This document shows, in pieces, positions 45,405 to 59,257 of a stretch of DNA of 64,000 bases. A program made the position numbers and the translations under genes. Location of the stretch: NCBI RefSeq assembly GCF_004379255.2, contig NC_056032.1, forward strand, positions 31,903,322-31,967,321, in the 5' to 3' direction. The stretch comes from Salvia splendens. Taxonomy: Eukaryota; Streptophyta; Magnoliopsida; Lamiales; Lamiaceae. Numbering within the stretch: the first letter of the stretch is position 1; the number at the start of each line of letters is the position of its first letter. Under the pieces are notes generated by a model, which saw nothing but the letters and a program-made list of their open reading frames with translations, was not told the origin of the DNA and did not search any database.

Positions 45405-48400
45405 GTGCTCCTCTATAGTTACAAGCATATAAATTGTAATTTTATTCCTTTTGAATTCTTTGTTGCATTCATTACATTTTTATCTTTATACACTATTTCA
45501 ATTTCGTTCTTTTCTATCATATCAAGAATAAATTGAGAGCACAAAGCATTTGAGTTTCTAGAATGTTTCGTTAAAATTACTACTTACAATAATAAATTGA
45601 AGCAGAACTATAGTTGGGGAAGGTGTATTCTCAAAGAATTTGAGAATATCTTGCCGGTTCACCACACCAAGTTTTTGAAGCATAGTATAATTCAGTATGA
45701 AGAACAATCAATTTAATTATTAAAATTCTTCAGTCCATAAAACAAACACACTCAAATCATGGCCGAATCAATTATATACAAAGAAATTGAAGCCAGCAAG
45801 CGCACTAAAGAGTCGTAAACAATAAAATTAGAGAATGTAGACGTTTGAGTGTCGCTAAATGTTGTTGTTTACCACTACACCAACTGAAATATACAACTCT
45901 ATGTGTAGTTATCTTCACAATAGATGGGATTTTGTTTATTTACTATATTTTGTCTTTCAGTTTACCAATATTTTTATGCGTATTTGACATAATTGAGTAT
46001 CACGACGCAAAAATAGAGAGGTAATTAGTTGTGTTAGAAAATTTTAAAAAATAACAATAATTTAAGACGCAAAAGAAAGTGTTCCTAAATTAAAGATAAA
46101 TTAACTTAAGCTTTTGTTATTTTAGGACGCTTCTATTTACGTTCTTCAATTTAGTTGGAACACTAACAATACAGACAATTTTTAAAGCGTTGGTGACGTA
46201 TTTAATAACACAAATTAGCGTCCTTATTTGCATTAAAAATGTCTGAACAAAATGTTAAAATATATAGCATTGGGATGTATTTAAATAACTCAACTAATGC
46301 TAAAGAAAACAGTGAATATTGGACATAGTTAATTTATTTTAAATGGAACGAATTGAAATAACTATAACTAATTACAACATGAGCAACTTGAACATTTAAA
46401 TCTGTTGTTTTTAAAACTTTGTATATGTCTCTTTAGGTTTATTAGTGTGGTATATATTAGAATTTGGATGAGGTTAGGTTATTTGGATGGACTTTTCATT
46501 GAATGAATTAACCCATGGGCTTTATACATAAAACTTCACTGCTCTATACATAGTACATACAAAACCCATATATCTTTGAAGAAATCTCCACTATACTGTA
46601 ATAACATTTAAAAATCTCCATTCTATATATAATTAAATTCATATACATACACAATTCACGATTAACTATTATATTTGGATCACACACATTGTGTGTGTGT
46701 GTGTGTGAAGTAGCGGTCAATATTAATCGTAAATTAAACGCAAATCCAAGAGATAAGACGCAACCGAGAGGCTCATCTATCTTCACGAACAAAGCCACAT
46801 ACAATGGTGAATTTGTCGTAAAATATATTATTATACGTATTAAATTGTCATTATTAAGACATTCTACTTAATACGCGTGTCTTCATACTCAACTTGCGAA
46901 ATTTAAAACTAACATGGACCCAACTCAAATTTTGGATTTCTTGATTTCTCGAGCAAGTTGAGACAACTTAATGTGAAATGAAGACTAAAATATGCATATC
47001 ATGAAAAGATAGTACAAAGAAAAACAATAAACATATGTAACTAGATAAATCAAATTAGTGAAAATCTTAGCGTGGGGTAGTCACGAAGGATATAATTTCG
47101 TGTGAAGTGACACCGGTCGATTTCGATGCTTTATTTTGGAGTAAGACTTAATTTCTTCTTCTTCTTCTTTGCTTATTTATTTTATTTTATAAGTAAGGGA
47201 AGGAGATTGTGTAGGTACTAGTATATGTTTAGATCTCTAAATTTCAAGTTGTATTTAGAAAGTAAATTCCGGAACTCTATAGCCTAGAAACATCTTAATT
47301 TTTCACTAATATCCGTTCGCCATTAAATTTTCTATTTTTCCCTCTTTCCCGGCCTGTTAATAAATATCTCATTTCATATTTACTATATTTAGTAAGTGAA
47401 CTCTACATTCCACTTACTCACTATACTCACATTTTATTATAAAACGTTAATATATAAAAATAAGACTCGTATTCCACCAACTTTTTCTACCACTTTCTTT
47501 CACTAAGTCAAACAATTTTTTAAAACCCGAGCCGGTCAAAAATACACATTTATTCATGGACAGAGGAGTATACCCAAACATGAGCATAGAGTTATGGTCT
47601 CATTTGCAGCCCTTAAATCATAAAAGTCTACATTAAATCCATCAATTTATTGATATAAAATTTTTAGTGTAGGGTATATGAATCATATGGATGGTAGAAA
47701 TGCCATTCTTCAAATTGAATTCATTAATTTTTTACAACGAACTCATAGACCATAGTATTTCGCAACAAATACCAACACTTATACATTAATTAAGATGTAG
47801 ACATGATCCAACAGATTAGGTGAATTTGGGCCATCTGTACATATGGATGGAATATATAATCTGTAGTTGTACATTTTTAAAAAACAATAGAATGACTGTG
47901 TAGACCACCTTTTAATTGATTGATACGACTTTAATATATATTCCCCACTGACCATCGTCATCATCGGTTCGAACATGTGTCGGTAAATAGTCAGCAAAGA
48001 ATAATCTTGTTATATTATATATTTTTATTAATTAAGGATGATGACAACAATTTTAGGTGGTCTGGATCGCTTATCATCGATTCCACGGCCCAATAAAAAT
48101 TTCATATTTTTCTCCCTAATCATTTTCACTATAATTGTGTTGATATCTAAGCCCGGTCAATTTAAATTGGGTCATACAAGTTACAAAATATTTAATTTTG
48201 AGAAATTAATATTTTCTCTTCTCATTAATTATGAAATATTTGTTTTTTGATATATAATTTTATTTGGTTTTGTTTTATGAGTTAATGAATATAGAACAAA
48301 GTAAGAGAAAGAGAGAAAAAAAAGTAGAGATGATGTTAATTCTATTTTAGGAAAAGTTTCGTTTTTAAAGTGATAACCCAAAAAGGAAAATATTTTATTT

Positions 48401-49964
48401 TTAATGGGACAGATGGAATATATAATCAATCTTCATTCCAAGTAGATGATCTTGATATTTTTTTTAAAACCGATTCTTGGACCTTGGTGAGTGACCAATA
48501 ATTAATTAATCTCATATTGGACATGTAGACCAAATGAACGTGGCAAATGAGCATATGTGGCTTGACCTGTACATGTCCATATGTGCACATTGATTGAGTC
48601 GTCAAGATACGTCTCTATAATGAACAACTACATTAGAAATGTCTACATACATCCATCCAAGTTCATTTATCATGATAGATGTTTGTAACGTCTATAATGG
48701 CCAACCGTTATAGTTCAACATTAATGCAGAGTTGACTCTGCATTGTTTTTATAGCTTCCACATTAGCCTAAAAATAGAGAGGTATACTCATGCATTCTCT
48801 ACACACTAGGACATACTTGAAATCTCTACACTTATAGCATAAGCTCTCTCTCTGGTTCTTCTATCGAAACTTTGCCCTCGCCACGATCCAGTTCATTGGA
48901 GCTTGTTTCATCTGCGGTGCTGCAACTTTTGGGAACGACACGCCAAATTAGAGAGCGCTATCAGGGAGCATCTCATCCAACAAAAAGATGACTCCTTAAC
49001 TCAGCTTGATTATTTAAGGTTTGAAGTTTATTTTTGTAATTTCAATTAGTTTTAGTTTTATTTGCATGTAATCTTCTTCCTCGATTATTTTCCATTTCAT
49101 TTGATTTGTATTACTTCTACAAATTCTTTATCTTTGCATCCAGTTTTCAAAATAAACTAATTGAATTTTAAAAACAGAAAAAGTTATAGAGCTTACTAAT
49201 GTGCCTATAAATCAACCCACTATCCAAACTTTAGTCCACCCCCATTTGTGCCTTCATTTGACATTTCATTGAGGCATTAAAAGAGGAATGCTAATATATT
49301 TGAATCTTGAGTAAGAAGTCTCTCAACTTGCCATTGATTCATCAGCTACTTTAACTCCGAAGTTGGAATGCTAATATATCAAATAGTGAATTACAAAACT
49401 AGTACCCAGAAAATAGAGTTTGCCTGAGGCCAAAGGTCTCAGGTTAGAGTCCTTCGTGGCGCGACCTTTAAATTCAAAGTTATTTAACCATCCAAAAAAA
49501 ATAGAGTTTTGCACATTTTTAGTAGCAACATTTATAAAATCACATTTTCAGTCAAAAAGTTACATAAATCCCAAATTCAGACCCAATTTTTACAATTCTA
49601 CCCTTTAGACCTTGAGGGGTATATTTGTCCATTTAGTTTTATTCGAGGATCAAACTTGTGATTTTTGAATGTTTATGTACTTCTTTTGTTATTTTTAAGG
49701 ATAAAAAATCTTTGTGTAATTATTAAATCTTTGTATTGTTATCTAAAAATGAATTATTTAAATATTTAGAGTATTATTTAAATTATTGCATAACAATCGG
49801 GAAATTAATACGCATTTGTAGTATTATTTAGAAAATATTGATATTTTTTAAGAAAATATTGAATATTGTTAGTTTTAAACATTCATTTTTACTATAATGC
49901 CAAACTCCAAAGTTGGCAGAAAACCTATAAGAGATCCGTCGGCTACTTTACCTACAATTTCATG
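45405..49964. other. Gene-free spacer with decayed repeats
   Basis: No gene is supported. At about 45877-46260, cactacaccaactgaa and repeated gacgcaaaag/gcgtcc words suggest an old CACTA-type end. A (GT)n run lies at about 46689-46707. A degenerate Stowaway MITE lies at about 47336-47567. At about 48690-49010 a TATA-like gtttttatagcttcc followed by a pyrimidine-rich leader resembles part of an old LTR. A SINE-like B box (aggttagagtcc) occurs near 49441. All of these are low-confidence readings. Confidence 0.4.
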
Positions 49965-50499
49965 CATCACAAACTCAAACGCACGGAAATTTTTGATAAG
50001 ATAGTAATACTAAAAATAGAGAATTATATTTGGACATTTCTAATTATTTGATATCATATTTAAGCTTAACTCAAAGCCCAACATAAGACAAGGGCCCGCA
50101 TCATTGAAAGCTGCTCTAAGTGTGCTTATGTATCTCTAGTTCGCGTATTGATTAAAACAGATGAGGGTTCACGCACTTGATCAAGATGAAACTATCAACG
50201 GATCAAGTAAGCTACTAACTAGTCTTTGGGTGTGCAAACTGAGAGACTTAGGGCTTTCAAGACCTTAACCCACAATACCATAAATTAGTAAAGGGAAGTA
50301 AGGGTCGAATCCCACAGAGACGGAGACGTGTCGAGTTGTGTTTGGGACATTTGGAAAAATTTAGTTGCTGCCACGCTTCACAGTGAGTTAAGTTTAATCT
50401 ATGGAACTGAACTGATCAAGTCCCGAAATCTAATGGATCAACTAAACTAAACAAGCATAAAACAAAGACATATTAAACTGATCAACTGGACTGACACAC

Positions 50500-51918
50500 T
50501 GATGCACTTTTTATTAGCACTATAAATACCTGCAAGTATACAGAGTAGGAATTGTATAGCTAAAGGTCAGTACCGGATATCGATCACGGGGAAAACAATC
50601 ACAAATTGGCTACCTTCTACTAAAACTCAATTACTATTCAGAAAACCGAAAGATTTTGAGAATTTTGAAAACAAAGAACAATTTGAAAGCAATAAACAAC
50701 TAGATGCAAATAAATCACGGAGATAAAAGTATAGAGATAAGGGAATTCCAGGGATGTGCGTTCACAGTTATGGTTATACAAGTTCTAACCACAATACCCT
50801 AGCACAGTTCTTACTTTGATAGGACGAGTCACCTAGTTTATGCTCATGCGAAACGTTGATTACTAACATTATGGTTGTCAATCCTAAATATGTAACTCAT
50901 AAAAGCTCCTAAGACCCTTGAAAAGTCTTCACTCTCAATTAACAGTGTCGTTTTAAAGGAAGCTAATTGTAGTGTCTACTAAGTGGATCTAACTCGCCAA
51001 CCTCCTATCACGATTATGTAGCAAGTTATATTAAATCATCCAAGATTGTGTCACTCAATCATGAAGCATCATTATTCACTTAGAGAAGAAACAAAGTAAA
51101 AATAAAATGGATATTAAATAGAAAAAGAATTGTATAACCAAAGTCGTTACTAACAACACATCCCTATAATCCTATGAATTTAGCTACACATGATGTAATA
51201 ATCTAAAGACATAGATTGAAGGGAAAACAATTGGAACATAAAACTAAAGCAAATAAAACCCAAAGGTTGAATCCTTGTAACTTTGATGCTCTTGAATCCT
51301 TCTCCAACTCCTTGAACAATGAAGCACTCTAACTTTTAATCTCTAGAAAATATGTTGCAAAAAGAGGATCCCCAATGATGAAGCTTGAGGGGGTATTTAT
51401 AGGGGAGAGGATCCCCAATGATGAAGCTTGAGGGGGTATTTATAGGGGAGAAATCGCCTCTCATCAAATAAGGAAAATGGTTGCAAGATATGGTAAATTT
51501 TGGAGAGAAATTAGGGCAAATCTGCTCGCTACTCTTTTGTGGCGGACCGCCGCACCTTGGCCGACGGTCGCCATGTATTGATCCGAAGCTTCTGACTCTT
51601 GGGTGGCGGCCGCCACGCATCTCCCGGCGGTCGTCGGGTGTGTCTTCATTCCATGCACAGATTTCCCGAAACGGGCTGCTACAGAAGTGGCGGTCGCCGG
51701 TAGTGTTGCGCCGGTCGCTGGACGCTACCTGAAACTCCAGATTTCCTACTTCGCGTTCTGACTCCCTTTTTATGCTCAAATATGCACATTTCTCTCAAAA
51801 CATGTCAAAATACCAAAATGTATCAAATATGCAAATAATGGACATGTAATGCAATAACTTTGACATTAAAAACATACCAAATAATGGCATTAAAACCATG
51901 CAAAATCCGAGCGTATCA
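50500..51918 (-). repeat. LTR-like block in unit 1 (gypsy type)
   Basis: On the minus strand it begins TGATACGCTCGGATTTTGCA and ends AAAAGTGCATCA, LTR-like TG..CA ends. A TATA box (CCCCTATAAATACCCCC) lies on the minus strand. A 43-bp direct duplication (51365-51407, 51408-51450) doubles this TATA region. No clean TSD is found, so solo LTR is an interpretation. Confidence 0.6.
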
Positions 51919-52280
51919 CACGCTAAAAGTTTTTCTGCAAAAAGTAAGCGGGACCACTTAGAATTACGACGCACAACAATAAAGCTGGAACAATGGAAAA
52001 GGTGACAAAGACGGTTATGCTAACAACTACGACGTTCTTCTTCTACAATCAACCCAAAGCAAATTAGCTAAGCAACTACGACAGATCTGAATAGAGTATC
52101 TAGCATAAAATAGGAAAAACGACAAATCTAAACCAGATCCATGCAATTCAAGCGAAAAGAAAACAAATCAACAGAAAACTCCTCCTGCACCATGCAAACT
52201 GACATCTCAAATTCAGATCCAAACGTAAACTAACCAAAATCAGGCAGATCTAAACATCTAACACAAATCGGAAAGCTATC

Positions 52281-52679
52281 CAAGCCTCCTAGCTCAACTG
52301 GTTGAGAAGGGAGGCAAGGATACTGCCCATCCAGGAGGTCATGAGTTCGAATCCTGGATGGCGCAACTTGGGATTAATTTCCCCTGTGGGCCTTTGGGCT
52401 AGGCAAGCTTGCAGACCCCGACCCGCTTGATGGCGAGAATTTATGGTCCCGACCCCGGCTGCCCCGGACCCGTCGAACGGGGGGCTAGAGAACGAGCCTG
52501 GGGAGGGGCTTGCTCACAGGCTGGTGCGCGGCTGCGTGTGTCAGGGCTAGTCTTCTAGCCATGAGGGGTTGTGTGTCAGGGTTAGCTCGCTTGCCCAATG
52601 TGTCTGTGTCTGTGTGTCTGTGTGTCTGTGTGTGTCTGTGTGTGGATATGTCTGTGTGTGTGTGTGTGTAAAAAAAAAC
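52281..52679 (+). mobile_element. tRNA-derived SINE, unit 1 copy
   Basis: The head looks like a tRNA: an A box in tagctcaactggttgag and a B box in gagttcgaatcctgg, so it has an internal RNA polymerase III promoter. The body is GC-rich, and the tail is a (TGTGTC)n run ending in A9. A perfect 20-bp duplication acacaaatcggaaagctatc (52261-52280, 52680-52699) proves insertion by target-primed reverse transcription. 399 bp, non-coding. Confidence 0.93.
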
Positions 52680-53722
52680 ACACAAATCGGAAAGCTATCT
52701 AAACGATCGGTGAAAATCAAACAGAGCTAAATCTATACAAAACAAGCTCCAACTAAAAAAACATCAGATCCAAACCAGCGTTCATCAAAAACTCCATTTC
52801 ATAAACAAACTTCAACAACTTCAGCTCAAATCCAAAATTCCAACAACAAACTCAAAGATCAAACGATAAGAATCACTTGCATACGAATTAACTAAAAGCG
52901 AAACTCAAAAACAACGATAGGTTCAAAGATTAAACGAGAACTAAAACTGAATACTAAGTAAACAATGTATCAACCCCTCGAGATGTAGGAAAACATAAAC
53001 GAACAAAAGTTTCTTCTAAGATTAAGGCTGCATTCTTCCTTGATGAGGAAGAAGAGAGGGATGTAATGGTGGAACTTCTCCTTCAGCTGTTGCTATCCTC
53101 CATGCTCCATGCTAGCTTGCGGTGTGGAATGAATGTATGTGGTGAAGTGGTGATATGTGTGTCTTCGTAACCTGTCCTTCCACATTTCATCACAAACTCA
53201 AACGCACGGAAATTTTTGATAAGATAGTAATACTAAAAATAGAGAATTATATTTGGACATTTCTAATTATTTGATATCATATTTAAGCTTAACTCAAAGC
53301 CCAACATAAGACAAGGGCCCGCATCATTGAAAGCTGCTCTAAGTGTGCTTATGTATCTCTAGTTCGCGTATTGATTAAAACAGATGAGGGTTCACGCACT
53401 TGATCAAGATGAAACTATCAACGGATCAAGTAAACTACTAACTAGTCTTTGGGTGTGCAAACTGAGAGACTTAGGGCTTTCAAGACCTTAACCCACAATA
53501 CCATAAATTAGTAAAGGGAAGTAAGGGTCGAATCCCACAGAGACGGAGACGTGTCGAGTTGTGTTTGGGACATTTGGAAAAATTTAGTTGCTGCCACGCT
53601 TCACAGTGAGTTAAGTTTAATCTATGGAACTGAACTGATCAAGTCCCGAAATCTAATGGATCAACTAAACTAAACAAGCATAAAACAAAGACATATTAAA
53701 CTGATCAACTGGACTGACACAC

Positions 53723-55141
53723 TGATGCACTTTTTATTAGCACTATAAATACCTGCAAGTATACAGAGTAGGAATTGTATAGCTAAAGGTCAGTACCGGA
53801 TATCGATCACGGGGAAAACAATCACAAATTGGCTACCTTCTACTAAAACTCAATTACTATTCAGAAAACCGAAAGATTTTGAGAATTTTGAAAACAAAGA
53901 ACAATTTGAAAGCAATAAACAACTAGATGCAAATAAATCACGGAGATAAAAGTATAGAGATAAGGGAATTCCAGGGATGTGCGTTCACAGTTATGGTTAT
54001 ACAAGTTCTAACCACAATACCCTAGCACAGTTCTTACTTTGATAGGACGAGTCACCTAGTTTATGCTCATGCGAAACGTTGATTACTAACATTATGGTTG
54101 TCAATCCTAAATATGTAACTCATAAAAGCTCCTAAGACCCTTGAAAAGTCTTCACTCTCAATTAACAGTGTCGTTTTAAAGGAAGCTAATTGTAGTGTCT
54201 ACTAAGTGGATCTAACTCGCCAACCTCCTATCACGATTATGTAGCAAGTTATATTAAATCATCCAAGATTGTGTCACTCAATCATGAAGCATCATTATTC
54301 ACTTAGAGAAGAAACAAAGTAAAAATAAAATGGATATTAAATAGAAAAAGAATTGTATAACCAAAGTCGTTACTAACAACACATCCCTATAATCCTATGA
54401 ATTTAGCTACACATGATGTAATAATCTAAAGACATAGATTGAAGGGAAAACAATTGGAACATAAAACTAAAGCAAATAAAACCCAAAGGTTGAATCCTTG
54501 TAACTTTGATGCTCTTGAATCCTTCTCCAACTCCTTGAACAATGAAGCACTCTAACTTTTAATCTCTAGAAAATATGTTGCAAAAAGAGGATCCCCAATG
54601 ATGAAGCTTGAGGGGGTATTTATAGGGGAGAGGATCCCCAATGATGAAGCTTGAGGGGGTATTTATAGGGGAGAAATCGCCTCTCATCAAATAAGGAAAA
54701 TGGTTGCAAGATATGGTAAATTTTGGAGAGAAATTAGGGCAAATCTGCTCGCTACTCTTTTGTGGCGGACCGCCGCACCTTGGCCGACGGTCGCCATGTA
54801 TTGATCCGAAGCTTCTGACTCTTGGGTGGCGGCCGCCACGCATCTCCCGGCGGTCATCGGGTGTGTCTTCATTCCATGCACAGATTTCCCGAAACGGGCT
54901 GCTACAGAAGTGGCGGTCGCCGGTAGTGTTGCGCCGGTCGCTGGACGCTACCTGAAACTCCAGATTTCCTACTTCGCGTTCTGACTCCCTTTTTATGCTC
55001 AAATATGCACATTTCTCTCAAAACATGTCAAAATACCAAAATGTATCAAATATGCAAATAATGGACATGTAATGCAATAACTTTGACATTAAAAACATAC
55101 CAAATAATGGCATTAAAACCATGCAAAATCCGAGCGTATCA
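53723..55141 (-). repeat. LTR-like block in unit 2
   Basis: Copy of the unit 1 block at the 3,223-bp offset, including the duplicated TATA segment. Confidence 0.6.
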
Positions 55142-55503
55142 CACGCTAAAAGTTTTTCTGCAAAAAGTAAGCGGGACCACTTAGAATTACGACGCACAAC
55201 AATAAAGCTGGAACAATGGAAAAGGTGACAAAGACGGTTATGCTAACAACTACGACGTTCTTCTTCTACAATCAACCCAAAGCAAATTAGCTAAGCAACT
55301 ACGACAGATCTGAATAGAGTATCTAGCATAAAATAGGAAAAACGACAAATCTAAACCAGATCCATGCAATTCAAGCGAAAAGAAAACAAATCAACAGAAA
55401 ACTCCTCCTGCACCATGCAAACTGACATCTCAAATTCAGATCCAAACGTAAACTAACCAAAATCAGGCAGATCTAAACATCTAACACAAATCGGAAAGCT
55501 ATC

Positions 55504-55902
55504 CAAGCCTCCTAGCTCAACTGGTTGAGAAGGGAGGCAAGGATACTGCCCATCCAGGAGGTCATGAGTTCGAATCCTGGATGGCGCAACTTGGGATTAA
55601 TTTCCCCTGTGGGCCTTTGGGCTAGGCAAGCTTGCAGACCCCGACCCGCTTGATGGCGAGAATTTATGGTCCCGACCCCGGCTGCCCCGGACCCGTCGAA
55701 CGGGGGGCTAGAGAACGAGCCTGGGGAGGGGCTTGCTCACAGGCTGGTGCGCGGCTGCGTGTGTCAGGGCTAGTCTTCTAGCCATGAGGGGTTGTGTGTC
55801 AGGGTTAGCTCGCTTGCCCAATGTGTCTGTGTCTGTGTGTCTGTGTGTCTGTGTGTGTCTGTGTGTGGATATGTCTGTGTGTGTGTGTGTGTAAAAAAAA
55901 AC
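55504..55902 (+). mobile_element. tRNA-derived SINE, unit 2 copy
   Basis: Same SINE at the same place in the second tandem unit, with the same flanking duplication, so it was copied with the unit and not inserted again. Confidence 0.93.
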
Positions 55903-56945
55903 ACACAAATCGGAAAGCTATCTAAACGATCGGTGAAAATCAAACAGAGCTAAATCTATACAAAACAAGCTCCAACTAAAAAAACATCAGATCCAAACCA
56001 GCGTTCATCAAAAACTCCATTTCATAAACAAACTTCAACAACTTCAGCTCAAATCCAAAATTCCAACAACAAACTCAAAGATCAAACGATAAGAATCACT
56101 TGCATACGAATTAACTAAAAGCGAAACTCAAAAACAACGATAGGTTCAAAGATTAAACGAGAACTAAAACTGAATACTAAGTAAACAATGTATCAACCCC
56201 TCGAGATGTAGGAAAACATAAACGAACAAAAGTTTCTTCTAAGATTAAGGCTGCATTCTTCCTTGATGAGGAAGAAGAGAGGGATGTAATGGTGGAACTT
56301 CTCCTTCAGCTGTTGCTATCCTCCATGCTCCATGCTAGCTTGCGGTGTGGAATGAATGTATGTGGTGAAGTGGTGATATGTGTGTCTTCGTAACCTGTCC
56401 TTCCACATTTCATCACAAACTCAAACGCACGGAAATTTTTGATAAGATAGTAATACTAAAAATAGAGAATTATATTTGGACATTTCTAATTATTTGATAT
56501 CATATTTAAGCTTAACTCAAAGCCCAACATAAGACAAGGGCCCGCATCATTGAAAGCTGCTCTAAGTGTGCTTATGTATCTCTAGTTCGCGTATTGATTA
56601 AAACAGATGAGGGTTCACGCACTTGATCAAGATGAAACTATCAACGGATCAAGTAAACTACTAACTAGTCTTTGGGTGTGCAAACTGAGAGACTTAGGGC
56701 TTTCAAGACCTTAACCCACAATACCATAAATTAGTAAAGGGAAGTAAGGGTCGAATCCCACAGAGACGGAGACGTGTCGAGTTGTGTTTGGGACATTTGG
56801 AAAAATTTAGTTGCTGCCACGCTTCACAGTGAGTTAAGTTTAATCTATGGAACTGAACTGATCAAGTCCCGAAATCTAATGGATCAACTAAACTAAACAA
56901 GCATAAAACAAAGACATATTAAACTGATCAACTGGACTGACACAC

Positions 56946-58364
56946 TGATGCACTTTTTATTAGCACTATAAATACCTGCAAGTATACAGAGTAGGAATTG
57001 TATAGCTAAAGGTCAGTACCGGATATCGATCACGGGGAAAACAATCACAAATTGGCTACCTTCTACTAAAACTCAATTACTATTCAGAAAACCGAAAGAT
57101 TTTGAGAATTTTGAAAACAAAGAACAATTTGAAAGCAATAAACAACTAGATGCAAATAAATCACGGAGATAAAAGTATAGAGATAAGGGAATTCCAGGGA
57201 TGTGCGTTCACAGTTATGGTTATACAAGTTCTAACCACAATACCCTAGCACAGTTCTTACTTTGATAGGACGAGTCACCTAGTTTATGCTCATGCGAAAC
57301 GTTGATTACTAACATTATGGTTGTCAATCCTAAATATGTAACTCATAAAAGCTCCTAAGACCCTTGAAAAGTCTTCACTCTCAATTAACAGTGTCGTTTT
57401 AAAGGAAGCTAATTGTAGTGTCTACTAAGTGGATCTAACTCGCCAACCTCCTATCACGATTATGTAGCAAGTTATATTAAATCATCCAAGATTGTGTCAC
57501 TCAATCATGAAGCATCATTATTCACTTAGAGAAGAAACAAAGTAAAAATAAAATGGATATTAAATAGAAAAAGAATTGTATAACCAAAGTCGTTACTAAC
57601 AACACATCCCTATAATCCTATGAATTTAGCTACACATGATGTAATAATCTAAAGACATAGATTGAAGGGAAAACAATTGGAACATAAAACTAAAGCAAAT
57701 AAAACCCAAAGGTTGAATCCTTGTAACTTTGATGCTCTTGAATCCTTCTCCAACTCCTTGAACAATGAAGCACTCTAACTTTTAATCTCTAGAAAATATG
57801 TTGCAAAAAGAGGATCCCCAATGATGAAGCTTGAGGGGGTATTTATAGGGGAGAGGATCCCCAATGATGAAGCTTGAGGGGGTATTTATAGGGGAGAAAT
57901 CGCCTCTCATCAAATAAGGAAAATGGTTGCAAGATATGGTAAATTTTGGAGAGAAATTAGGGCAAATCTGCTCGCTACTCTTTTGTGGCGGACCGCCGCA
58001 CCTTGGCCGACGGTCGCCATGTATTGATCCGAAGCTTCTGACTCTTGGGTGGCGGCCGCCACGCATCTCCCGGCGGTCGTCGGGTGTGTCTTCATTCCAT
58101 GCACAGATTTCCCGAAACGGGCTGCTACAGAAGTGGCGGTCGCCGGTAGTGTTGCGCCGGTCGCTGGACGCTACCTGAAACTCCAGATTTCCTACTTCGC
58201 ATTCTGACTCCCTTTTTATGCTCAAATATGCACATTTCTCTCAAAACATGTCAAAATACCAAAATGTATCAAATATGCAAATAATGGACATGTAATGCAA
58301 TAACTTTGACATTAAAAACATACCAAATAATGGCATTAAAACCATGCAAAATCCGAGCGTATCA
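56946..58364 (-). repeat. LTR-like block in unit 3
   Basis: Copy of the unit 1 block at twice the offset. It ends 36 bp before the hAT insertion. Confidence 0.6.
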
Positions 58365-58400
58365 CACGCTAAAAGTTTTTCTGCAAAAAGTAAGCGGGAC

Positions 58401-58915
58401 TAGACATGCCCACCGGTTCCGGTTCCGGCGGTTAACCGCCGAACCGGAACCGGCGGTTCCGGAACCGGAACCGGAACCGGCGCAATATTCCCGAACCGGA
58501 ACCGGCGCAATTCGGTTCGCGGTCCGGTTCAGGTTCAAGATATTTCGAACCGGAACCGTCACCGAACCGGCGGTTCGGGACGGTTCGGAACCGGCGGTTA
58601 ACCGTGGAACCGCCGGTTCCGGCGCTTAAATCGAGGCAGGGGGATGGGGGCCGGTGGTGATCTTCAAAAACGGTCGAAACCGCCGGTTTTTCAGCGGTTA
58701 ACCGGCGGTTAACCGGAAAAACCGGCGGTTAACCGCCGGTTTAGTGGCTTTCGAGGCGGCGCGGAGCACGAGGCGACAATGGAGCAGCTTTTGCAGACGG
58801 TTCGTTGACCGAACCGGCGGTTTTATTTCGGAAACCGGCGGTTTTGGCCCGGAAACCGGCGGTTCCGCCGGTTCCGGCGGTTTTCCGCCAAAACCGCCGG
58901 TTTTGTGAAAATTCA
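58401..58915. repeat. Left subterminal CCGGTT/AACCGG repeat tract of the hAT
   Basis: Dozens of overlapping copies of ccggttcc and aaccggcggtt in both orientations. The counterpart at the right end is 62982-63180. Similar tracts occur in the non-autonomous hAT at 5434-6942. The open frames here (Pro/Glu/Arg-rich) are repeat artefacts. Confidence 0.9.
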
Positions 58916-59257
58916 AATTTTTTTTTTTTTTTAAATTTCAAATTCGAATTCTTCCATTTTCCCCCTCATTTTTTTCTATAAATACCCCCCTCTATCCTCA
59001 TTTACATTCACCCCACTCTTGTGTTAATAAGAGTTTCTCTCTTCAATCTCTCAATTCTCTCTCTTTGTCTCCAATTTCTCATTTGTGCTATTGTGCTTCC
59101 ATTTAATTACGCAATTGCTACTCTTATTACGCATTGTTATACACTTATACAGTTATACTTGTTCTCGTAGTTCTATAAGTTGTCTTTCTTTCTCAATTAC
59201 TAAAACAAAAAAAAATATATTATTCCATATTTCTACATTTCTACATACCATTCCAAT

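Noticed and set aside
51336..51779. 147-codon frame repeated in all three tandem units as a conserved gene
   Set aside because: Its conservation only reflects the near identity of the units. It lies in LTR promoter DNA, spans the duplicated TATA segment and has no recognisable domain.
52281..52360. Functional tRNA gene
   Set aside because: A and B boxes are present, but the sequence does not fold as a complete tRNA and is the head of a SINE with tail and 20-bp TSD.
58306..58941. Pro/Glu/Arg-rich open frames at the left end of the hAT
   Set aside because: They are products of the CCGGTT repeat tract in all frames.
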